Of a stretch of DNA of 64,000 nucleotides, positions 50,231 through 58,390 are shown one piece after another (the first letter of the stretch is position 1; every line of letters starts with the position of its first letter). Below the pieces are notes generated by a model that ran no database searches, had not been told where the DNA came from, and saw nothing but the letters and a program-made list of their open reading frames with translations. Source of the DNA: Epiperipatus broadwayi (lineage: Eukaryota; Onychophora; Udeonychophora; Euonychophora; Peripatidae). The stretch is taken from NCBI GenBank assembly GCA_028023455.1, contig JAQFVV010000517.1, positions 64,001 to 128,000 of the forward strand, in the 5' to 3' direction. A program made the translations under genes and the position numbers.

Positions 50231-50645
50231 GTCCATAGAGTCTGCCTTCAGTTTTAAAATAAAAAGAAGAAAAGGAAACTTCTATAAATAGTGACTCTGT
50301 GATATATTGGAATAATCAAGTTAAGCAAGAATTCACTGATTATTTTCTGAAAATAGTGTGAAAATTATATATTAGTCAGATTTTTAAGTCTCGATTAAGT
50401 CTTTCAGAAATTATATTTATACAACACTGAAATTATTTTTAATGACATATAACATTAACACAAGTTAGCTTTATATATTGAATATTAAATATACATGAGA
50501 CAAGATATATTTAACACCTGTCTAATATATAAAATTTATACTCTATTTCCAGCAACATCAAAAATTTTACTTTAAATACTATCTAAGTTTATGGAGAAGG
50601 TGAATAGCCTAATTTTTAATTAACATTTATTGATATGGCACGCGC

Positions 50646-50681
<36 letters not shown>

Positions 50682-51850
50682 AATAAATTTTAATAGATTT
50701 ATAGTTATTAGAAACGTAATTAATTTTGTCTGTGTATTTTACGAATAAATTTCAATTATAATCTAATAAATTCAAGTATTAAAATCTGTACTGCAAAATT
50801 AAATTGTTACCTAATTAATGATATCTGTCTAAAATACGTTTAAACGAAAAAAAAATGCAGTGTTAGCTAATTACCTATGTGTACATAAAAATAATAGGTT
50901 AGACAATGATATTTTATATGTAAAAACATTGGAAATACAACTATACAAGCATTTTTACATCACATAAGACACTTTTCTAAAGGGTAATAGATTATGATTA
51001 AATTTGTGATCTAAATATCAACAAATAATTAAGTTTTAAATCATTATATTTGTTTCAAGTGAAGGGAAATATCCAAATAAGAAAAATAAATTTTCACCAA
51101 GTTTGTATATATTTTTTAGCTTGAATATAAACCTTTTAATAGTTGATTTATTTGCAGCTAGTATTATCCATATAGTTTCTGGCTTTCTCTAGCTTGGAAG
51201 TAAGTTAATTTCACTTATCTACACTTTTTCAGTAATGATAATTATGTTGTTCTTACATATGGTAGAATGCATGATTTATTGCTGCTCTAGTTTTGCTTTC
51301 ATAAATTCATAAAGATATGAGGAACATAATTAAGAAAATAATATGACTTTGATTTTACATAAAGAACCTCGGGTAACATCATAAAATACTTGGCGTTTTA
51401 CTAAGACTTACATTTATATATTTTATATTTATCTCTTTTTAAATTAAAATATATACACCCAAAACACTTTCACCAGCATGAATACCATTCCTATCACCCA
51501 CAGAGGTACAATAAATAACTGAAAAACGAAAATTAGCTTATTTTCAAACTAGACAAACATATAGAATCTGTATGGAAATAGTGTTTGCAAATGAAATAAA
51601 CTATAAAATCATTTATCTTGTAGTTAAATAAACATAAACAATGATTTGTTAAGATGGACTTCTATTTGTTAAAAAAAATTTTTTTACATGAAGTCAGTAT
51701 AATAAAAATGGTTCAAAGTATAATTATATGTCAGTATTTAGATTGCAAATTTAATTTCTTTGAATCTAAATCAGAAGAATTTCAAGTTGACATATTTGAA
51801 GAAAAAAATAATTTGTTATTTGTAGCAGGAATTTTACTAATAATGACATA
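50231..51850. other. Unassigned; small TA/TG tract
   Basis: A compound (TA)n(TG)n tract at about 50645-50680. A 65-codon frame at 51654-51851 has a balanced composition (CQYLDCKFNFFESKSEEFQV) but no recognised family; it ends at the tandem duplication at 51851. Confidence 0.4.
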
Positions 51851-51968
51851 ATTGATAACAATTAAATAAATGCTTTATAAGGATATATATATATATATAT
51901 ATAAGAACTATTGATAACAATTAAATAAATGCTTTATAAGGATATATATATATATATATATAAGAACT
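51851..51968 (+). repeat. Tandem ~59-bp duplication including (TA)n
   Basis: TTGATAACAATTAAATAAAT through (TA)n AGAACT occurs twice in a row (51851-51909 and 51910-51968). Confidence 0.88.
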
Positions 51969-52545
51969 GGTCATTCATAAAAGCAACAGTGCCAGATTAT
52001 TTCAAAATACAACTAAGATACATCATTATTTTGATTTTGAAGCATCTTTTTATCAGTGCTGTCTCAGATTATAATGTGTTTATAAAATTTAAATTAGTAA
52101 AGCAAAGACACATCACATATTTTAATGCATAAAATTTGGTACAATTAATATTATCATAAAATATATATTTTTATAAATAAACAGTTACATATACAACATA
52201 CATTAACAAGTTTTTATAAAGAATCATTCTTATAAATTCCTATATATTATGTAATTTTTTAATGTTTGTGAAGAAATATTGTAATAAAAGGGAAAAGAAT
52301 GTCAATATGTAACTAAATATATCAAATTATATCAGCAGTTCCCATAGTGGGAAAAAATATTCCAGTCTATTAGAAGACATTAATATTTTGATGTCAAAAT
52401 CAAACATCATGATTCTCAGCCATGCTTCAGGCCAAATAGTCAAATACTTACTTATAGGTACTGACAACATATATTAACTCTTTATAGTAAACATATATTG
52501 TTAGCTGTTAAATTATAAAAATGCAAACATCTACTTATTCTTTGA
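51969..52545. other. Unassigned AT-rich DNA
   Basis: Nothing recognised. Confidence 0.5.
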
Positions 52546-52548
52546 TTG

Positions 52549-52611
52549 TTTATGTATAATTAAAGAATGTATATATATATATATATATATATATTCTTTA
52601 ATTATACATAA

Positions 52612-52657
<46 letters not shown>
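52549..52657. repeat. Fold-back around (TA)n
   Basis: TATGTATAATTAAAGAAT (52549-52569) is inverted as ATTCTTTAATTATACATA (52593-52610), with (TA)n between and a second TA tract at 52618-52657. Confidence 0.85.
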
Positions 52658-52662
<5 letters not shown>

Positions 52663-52840
52663 GAATACTATTCTATAATATTCTTAACACAGCAATAGAA
52701 CATGTTACATATTTAATGACTGCATATATTTTGGATTTTGCTTTCATACACACATAAATTTTTAATCTGCTTCAATATTTGTTGTCATTAATGATTTTTT
52801 TTAAAAAAAGTATGTAATTTCACCCCTCTACCCCAATATA

Positions 52841-53100
52841 ATCATTAAATAAACACTAACTTTTGATGTTACTAAGAAACTATCAAATACTATTAATTAA
52901 CAATTCCTGAAGCAAAATCAGTTTTTCTCATAATAATCATTTTGTTGGGGATCTTTAAAGCAAAAGAGGTCCAACAAAAAAAGTTCCCACCAAAAGAGTT
53001 ATTATGAGAAACCTTGCTTTGCCTCAGGAATTGTTAATTGGTAGTAATTGATAGTTTCTTAGTAACAACAAATGTTAATGTGTTTTTCCATTTAATGGTT
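52841..53100. mobile_element. Fold-back (MITE-like) element, same family as 45058
   Basis: Left arm 52841-52950 and right arm about 52985-53100 are inverted repeats sharing CATTAAAT at the outer ends, GTTACTAAGAAACTATCAA, TTAACAATTCCTGA and TTTTGTTGG or TTTTGGTGG. About 35 bp of spacer. Non-coding. Confidence 0.75.
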
Positions 53101-53145
53101 ATTTTCTCCACATTTCTATATAATAATATCCACATAAACATTTTA

Positions 53146-53148
<3 letters not shown>

Positions 53149-53176
<28 letters not shown>
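53149..53176. repeat. (TA)n tract at left end of PLE pair D
   Basis: 28 bp of TA just outside the left arm. Confidence 0.9.
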
Positions 53177-53178
<2 letters not shown>

Positions 53179-53259
53179 AAAATGATCAAATTTTAAATTA
53201 AAACTTGTTCATAATATATCAAAATACAGTACAATTTACATAAATTATATTATTTTAGA

Positions 53260-53308
53260 AGTACTTTCGACTATACATTTTGTAGTCTTTATCAACTATG
53301 TAACATTT
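53260..53308 (-). ncRNA. Degenerate PLE hammerhead-like motif, left arm
   Basis: Minus-strand TTGATAA, stem II GACTA/TAGTC, GAAA, AGTACT. Same deviations from the CTGATGA core as at 17.1 kb. Confidence 0.4.
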
Positions 53309-53394
53309 AATAATCAAAATGAGACAACCCTTAACAATACCCATAATTCAATTCAGATTTCCCACAATTCTGTTATCTTAACATTTGATGACTG

Positions 53395-53860
53395 GCAATT
53401 CATTAACATTTGACGATTTCTTGAAATCAACAAAGCCCCTTTTATTTTACGTTTATTATGACAACGTTCAATTTGAATAATTTTTATATTTTCATAGTCA
53501 AATTTAAATCCATATTGACAAAATTTATTATGATCAAATATAACAGATGATGAAGGTTTATTTACATCTATTCCAGATTGTTTCTTTTTTTGAATTTTGT
53601 TATATAAAAGCTTAAGCTCTTTTATTCTCTTCTCAAATGTACACTTAGATTCACCAATTTATTGTACACCACATCCACATATCAATCTATATATAATAGA
53701 ATTTTGATTAAACTTTGAATTTTGAATTTTAGAGTCATTAAGTAATCTATTTATGTTATTTGTAGAAAAAAAGCAATATGACACAAAACATTATAAATTC
53801 TCCTAATAAACTTGACCTGCTCATCTGATATAAATGGCATTAAAATCCATTTCATTTTGA
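53395..53860 (-). pseudogene. PLE GIY-YIG domain, left arm, broken
   Basis: Inverted homologue of the open frame at 54146-54649. A stop replaces the Tyr of YIGES (sequence CAATTTATTGTACACC on +), and the stretch near 53770 is shifted. Confidence 0.8.
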
Positions 53861-54145
53861 TATTTTTATTTTTAATTTTATTATAGTGTTGATTTCTTTT
53901 AAATCTTTTAATAATATTAGTAATAAATTTTTATAATAACCAATTTTCAACAAGTCATTAACAAATATATGTACATTTTTAATTTTATTACTAAAATTAA
54001 AAATTAAAAAAATTAAAATTAAAAATGTACATTTATTTGTTAATGACTTGTTGAAAATTGGTTATTATAAAAATGCTATTACTAATATTATTAAAAGATT
54101 TAAAAGAAATCAACACTATAATAAAATTAAAATTAAAATATCAAA

Positions 54146-54649
54146 ATGAAATGGATTTCAATGCCATTTATATCACATGATCAGGTCAAGTTTATTAGGA
54201 GAATTTATAATGGTTTGTGTCATATTGCTTTTTTCTGTACAAATAACACAAATAGATTACTTAATAACTCTAAAATTCAAAATTCAAAGTTTAATCAAAA
54301 TTCTATTATATATAGATTGATATGTGGATGTGGTGTACAATACATCGGTGAATCTAAGTGTACATTTGAAAAGAGAATAAAAGAGCATATGCTTTTATAT
54401 AATAGAATTCAAAAAGAGAAACAGTCTGGAATAGATGTAAATAAAGCTTCATCACCTGTTATATTTGATCATAATAAATCTTGTCAATATGGATTTAAAT
54501 TTGATTATAAAATTATGAAAATTATTCAAATTGAACGTTGTCATAATAAACGTAAAATAAAAGAGGCTATGTCGATTTCAAAAAATTGTCAAATGTTAAT
54601 GAATCGCCAGTCATCAAATGTTAAGATAACAGAATTGTGGGAAATCTGA
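54146..54649 (+). CDS. GIY-YIG endonuclease domain of a Penelope-like element
   Basis: 167 codons, open, ending just before the degenerate hammerhead. QVKFIRRIYNGLCH and SKFNQNSIIYRLICGCG precede the nuclease core VQYIGESKCTFEKRIKEH (residues about 72-89): I-Y-R-L as the GIY strand, Y-I-G as the YIG strand, the catalytic Arg in FEKR and His in KEH. CQYGFKFDYKIMKIIQIE (about 128-145) and HNKRKIKEAMSI supply the Glu and the C-terminal helix. In PLEs this domain follows the RT and nicks target DNA. Here only the domain and a short linker remain; the RT is missing because the inversion centre lies upstream. The start ATG is probably internal to the original protein. Confidence 0.8.
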   Translation: MKWISMPFISHDQVKFIRRIYNGLCHIAFFCTNNTNRLLNNSKIQNSKFNQNSIIYRLICGCGVQYIGESKCTFEKRIKEHMLLYNRIQKEKQSGIDVNKASSPVIFDHNKSCQYGFKFDYKIMKIIQIERCHNKRKIKEAMSISKNCQMLMNRQSSNVKITELWEI

Positions 54650-54699
54650 ACTGGACTATGGGTATTGTTAAGGGTTGTCTTGTTTTGATTATTCAATGT

Positions 54700-54750
54700 T
54701 ATATAGTTGATAAAGACTACAAAATGTATAGTCGAAAGTACTTCTAAAAT
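54700..54750 (+). ncRNA. Degenerate PLE hammerhead-like motif, right arm
   Basis: TTGATAA (54707-54713), stem II GACTA (54715-54719) with TAGTC (54729-54733), GAAA (54734-54737), stem III AGTACT. Stem I gives only three pairs. C3 and G8 of the core are changed, so it is probably inactive. Confidence 0.45.
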
Positions 54751-54844
54751 AATATAATTTATGTAAATGGTACTGTATTTTGATATATATAAATATTGAT
54801 TTGTATATTACATATATTGTGAAACAAATACAGTTATTAAACTT

Positions 54845-54892
54845 TATATATATATATATATATATCAAACTTTATATATATATATATATATA
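54845..54892. repeat. (TA)n tracts at right end of PLE pair D
   Basis: 54845-54865 and 54873-54892 separated by CAAACTTT, the PLE tail sequence, which is thus itself duplicated. Confidence 0.9.
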
Positions 54893-55330
54893 TACACACA
54901 TTTAATTTTATGTGTGCATTTTTATGTGCATACATAAATATATATAGTTTAAATTTTTGCCATTTCATATCTTTTAATTAGTTAGGTTATATTGGTTTTT
55001 ATATTAAACAAAAACCTTTCACATAGAACAAATAACATATAAATAATATCTAATAGATGACTGTGTAAATCAATATTATTTAATCACTTTATAAAAATTG
55101 TCATTGTAATAATAGAAAACTAATTCACTTTAAAGCAAAACAACAATTATAATATTCAATACATCATAAATATATAGCATATAGGAATGTATTTAAAATT
55201 GTTTAATATTATTATGTCATAATCTACATTTAAAATATTTATAAACAAGTACAATAAATTATAAATTTATGTAATTTAAAAAGATTTATTTATAAAAACA
55301 ACACTAATTTAGAAAAATAACAATGACATA
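54893..55330. other. Unassigned AT-rich DNA
   Basis: Nothing recognised. Confidence 0.5.
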
Positions 55331-55342
55331 TATATATATATA

Positions 55343-55751
55343 TGATAAACAAAAATGCAAGTTAAAAAACTTGCTAATGCTTGTATTTATGTCCACAGAT
55401 GGCGTTCTACCAAAAACGCCGATCAAGCGTATGTTTTGTTTACATAAACGTCAGAGTAGTTAGTATTCACTATCTCTAACTATAATTCCACTTTCAGATC
55501 ATGATTTCAAGCTATTTGCTATCATCAGTGAAAGACAGGAATAAAGAAAGTAGATCTAAATACAAACTCTGAGCGTTTATGAAACAATTTCTATTCAGCT
55601 TGCAAGCGTGAATTTTTTAGACACGTAATGTCTTCAAACTCAGCATAGCAAACCAGATAGCTATATGGGTCTGATCTCAGTTCAGCATCACCATATAGTA
55701 GAAGCCTCTGCAATCTATATCATTGCAAGAAAGACCTCAAAGGTACATTTA
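55343..55751 (-). repeat. Array unit 1 (409 bp)
   Basis: Starts TGATAAACAAAAATGCAAG, which forms a short hairpin with the following AACTTGC. Ends CCTCAAAGGTACATTTA. Strand given as that of the ribozyme. Confidence 0.92.
55491..55534 (-). ncRNA. Type I hammerhead ribozyme, unit 1
   Basis: Minus strand: CTTTCA, CTGATGA, TAGC-AAATA-GCTT (stem II, with a U-U at its base), GAAA, TCATGATC, then TGAAAG. Stem I is 6 bp (CTTTCA with TGAAAG), stem III is ATC/GAT with a 2-nt loop, and predicted cleavage is after the ATC. All core positions fit. Confidence 0.75.
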
Positions 55752-56159
55752 TGATAAACAAAAATGCAAGTTAAAAACTTGCTAATGCTTCTATTTATGT
55801 CCACAGATGGCGTTCTACCAAAAACGCCCATCAAGCGTATGTTTTGTTTACATAAACGTCAGAGTAGTTAGTATTCACTATCTCTAACTATAATTCCACT
55901 TTCAGATCATGATTTCAAGCTATTTGCTATCATCAGTGAAAGACAGGAATAAAGAAACTAGATCTAAATACAAACTCTGAGCGTTTATGAAACAATTTCT
56001 ATTCAGCTTGCAAGCGTGAATTTTTTAGACACGTAATGTCTTCAAACTCAGCATAGCAAACCAGATAGCTATATGGGTCTGATCTCAGTTCAGCATCACC
56101 ATATAGTAGAAGCCTCTGCAATCTATATCATTGCAAGAAAGACCTCAAAGGTACATTTA
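55752..56159 (-). repeat. Array unit 2 (408 bp)
   Basis: Near-identical to unit 1. Confidence 0.92.
55899..55942 (-). ncRNA. Type I hammerhead ribozyme, unit 2
   Basis: Identical core and stems to unit 1, 408 bp away. Confidence 0.75.
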
Positions 56160-56305
56160 TGATAAACAATAATGCAAGTTAAAAAACTTGCTAACGCTGT
56201 ATTTATGTCCACAGATGGCGTTCTACCAAAAATGCCGATCAAGCTATGTTTTGTTTACATAAACGTCAGAGTAGTTAGTATTCACTATCTCTAACTATAA
56301 TTCCA

Positions 56306-56348
56306 CTTTCAGATCATGATTTCAAGCTATTTGCTATCATCAGGAAAG
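56306..56348 (-). ncRNA. Hammerhead, unit 3, damaged at stem I
   Basis: One base of the stem I 5' strand is lost (CTTTC directly before CTGATGA) where the unit joins the poly(A) run. Confidence 0.6.
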
Positions 56349-56370
56349 AAAAAAAAAAAAAAAAAAAAAA
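56349..56370 (+). repeat. Poly(A) run inside the array
   Basis: 22 A residues, after which the unit sequence restarts about 150 bp upstream of where it stopped. Confidence 0.95.
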
Positions 56371-56431
56371 TATGTTTTGTTTACATAAACGTCAGAGTAG
56401 TTAGTATTCACTATCTCTAACTATAATTCCA

Positions 56432-56475
56432 CTTTCAGATCATGATTTCAAGCTATTTGCTATCATCAGTGAAAG
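56432..56475 (-). ncRNA. Type I hammerhead ribozyme, unit 4
   Basis: Intact core and stems, same as unit 1. Confidence 0.75.
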
Positions 56476-56763
56476 ACAGGAATAAAGAAACTAGATCTAA
56501 ATACAAACTCTGAGCATTTATGAAACAATTTCTATTCAGCTTGCAAGCGTGAATTTTTTAGACATGTAATGTCTTCAAACTCAGCATAGCAAACCAGATA
56601 GCTATATGGGTCTGATCTCAGTTCAGCATCACCATATAGTAGAAGCCTCTGCAATCTATATCATTGCAAGAAAGACCTCAAAAAATTCACGCTTGCAAGC
56701 TGAATAGAAATTGTTTCATAAACGCTCAGAGTTTGTATTTAGATCTAGTTTCTTTATTCCTGT

Positions 56764-56807
56764 CTTTCACTGATGATAGCAAATAGCTTAAAATCATGAT
56801 CTGAAAA
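56764..56807 (+). ncRNA. Hammerhead, inverted unit A, core mutated
   Basis: GAAA is changed to AAAA (G12 lost) and stem I ends in A instead of G. Expected inactive. Confidence 0.65.
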
Positions 56808-56957
56808 TGGAATTATAGTTAGAGATAGTGAATACTAACTACTCTGACGTTTATGTAAATAAAACATACGCTTGTTCGGCGTTTTTGGTAGAACGCCATC
56901 TGTGGACATAAATACAAGCGTTAGCAAGTTTTTTAACTTGCATTTTTGTTTATCATA

Positions 56958-57366
56958 AATGTACCTTTGAGGTCTTTCTTGCAATGATATAGATTGCAGA
57001 GGCTTCTACTATATGGTGATGCTGAACTGAGATCAGACCCATATAGCTATCTGGTTTGCTATGCTGAGTTTGAAGACATTACGTGTCTAAAAAATTCACG
57101 CTTGCAAGCTGAATAGAAATTGTTTCATAAACGCTCAGAGTTTGTATTTAGATCTAGTTTCTTTATTCCTGTCTTTCACTGATGATAGCAAATAGCTTGA
57201 AATCATGATCTGAAAGTGGAATTATAGTTAGAGATAGTGAATACTAACTACTCTGACGTTTATGTAAACAAAACATACGCTTGATCGGCGTTTTTGGTAG
57301 AACGCCATCTGTGGACATAAATACAAGCGTTAGCAAGTTTTTTAACTTGCATTTTTGTTTATCATA
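56958..57366 (+). repeat. Inverted array unit B (409 bp)
   Basis: Reverse complement of the direct units, complete. Confidence 0.9.
57173..57216 (+). ncRNA. Type I hammerhead ribozyme, inverted unit B
   Basis: CTTTCA 57173-57178, CTGATGA 57179-57185, stem II 57186-57198, GAAA 57199-57202, predicted cleavage after 57210, TGAAAG 57211-57216. Confidence 0.75.
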
Positions 57367-57581
57367 AATGTACCTTTGAAGTCTTTCTTGCAATGATATA
57401 GATTGCAGAGGCTTCTACTATATGGTGATGCTGAACTGAGATCAGACCCATATAGCTATCTGGTTTGCTATGTTGAGTTTGAAGACATTACGTGTCTAAA
57501 AAATTCACGCTTGCAAGCTGAATAGAAATTGTTTCATAAACGCTCAGAGTTTGTATTTAGATCTAGTTTCTTTATTCCTGT

Positions 57582-57625
57582 CTTTCACTGATGATAGCAA
57601 ATAGCTTGAAATCATGATCTGAAAG
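57582..57625 (+). ncRNA. Type I hammerhead ribozyme, inverted unit C
   Basis: Same as unit B, with predicted cleavage after 57619. The distance of 409 nt between the two sites defines the released monomer. Confidence 0.75.
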
Positions 57626-57740
57626 TGGAATTATAGTTAGAGATAGTGAATACTAACTACTCTGACGTTTATGTAAACAAAACATACGCTTGATCGGCGT
57701 TTTTGGTAGAACGCCATCTGTGGACATATATATATATATA

Positions 57741-58110
57741 CAGATAATATCACACTCATTATTATATAATAAAAGATTGTAATTAATTGTTCAATTTTGA
57801 ATATGTAAATACATAAATAAATAAATAAACAGTGATATCTTGGGACATGTTTGCTATTCCAGAAGCTTTTATAAAAAAATTTTAATCATGCCATAAAAAA
57901 AACTATAGTGCTGTTTATTTGGTTTATTGTTATATTGGAAATTGTAGAGATAATTTCTGTCAAGGGTTTTGTTTTAAAATGGATATATAATAAATTTTCT
58001 ATAAATATATATAGTTTTTTACAGTGCTGAAAATAAATAACTACTATTCAGAGAGAAAGAGGATGATCTTAAGTCCAGGTATCAGAAAATGATACAGAAT
58101 GTTTTAAATG

Positions 58111-58112
<2 letters not shown>
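57741..58112. other. Unassigned AT-rich DNA
   Basis: Nothing recognised. Confidence 0.5.

Positions 58113-58154
<42 letters not shown>
58113..58154. repeat. (TA)n tract
   Basis: 42 bp of TA directly before the diverged retrozyme-like copy. Confidence 0.93.
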
Positions 58155-58158
<4 letters not shown>

Positions 58159-58390
58159 AACAAGACAAGTTTTGTATACGTAAAAATCTGCTATCGCTTG
58201 TATTAATGATCAAAAGATCGTCTAGTTTCTCACTCCTATCCCTTCACTGATGAGAGAAAATCAGCTTGAAATCAGCTCATCTGAGGATGGCGCAAAATGA
58301 AAGAGACTGAATATTGACTCTAATGTTTATGTAAACAAATATGCTTGTTTGGAGGTCTTGGTAAAGCTCCATCTATTGATTATATATATA
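58155..58390 (+). mobile_element. Diverged, shortened relative of the 409-bp unit
   Basis: Starts TGAAAAACAAGACAAG (compare TGATAAACAAAAATGCAAG), then jumps to an inverted-orientation segment CTAGTTTCTCACTCC, the hammerhead, ATGTTTATGTAAACAAA, and ends GGTAAAGCTCCATCTATTGA (compare GGTAGAACGCCATCTGTGGA). (TA)n on both sides. Confidence 0.75.
58241..58286 (+). ncRNA. Hammerhead motif in the diverged copy
   Basis: CCTTCA, CTGATGA (58247-58253), stem II GAG/CTT, GAAA (58268-58271), predicted cleavage after 58281, TGAGG. Stem I holds with one wobble; stem III is reduced to two pairs. Confidence 0.55.

Larger units (their letters stand above)
53214..54787. mobile_element. Large inverted pair of PLE 3' portions, copy D
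   Basis: Left arm 53214-53986 (minus) and right arm 54015-54787 (plus) are inverted copies of about 773 bp with a short AT-only centre. From the middle outwards each arm holds a non-coding leader, the GIY-YIG domain, a short UTR, the degenerate hammerhead, and then (TA)n. By eye identity is above 90 percent. The right arm keeps an open frame; the left has stops. Confidence 0.92.
55343..57727. mobile_element. Head-to-head tandem array of ~409-bp hammerhead (retrozyme-like) units
   Basis: Left block, direct orientation: units at 55343-55751, 55752-56159, a truncated 56160-56348, a 22-nt poly(A), and a partial 56371-56682. Right block, inverted orientation: partial 56684-56957, full about 56958-57366, partial 57367-57727. 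Units differ at only a few positions. Each contains a type I hammerhead on the strand opposite to my direct orientation. There is no long ORF. (TA)n lies at both outer ends (55329-55342, 57726-57740). This matches non-coding circular-RNA retrozyme repeats in monomer size, tandem state and ribozyme, which is why I call it retrozyme-like. Confidence 0.85.
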
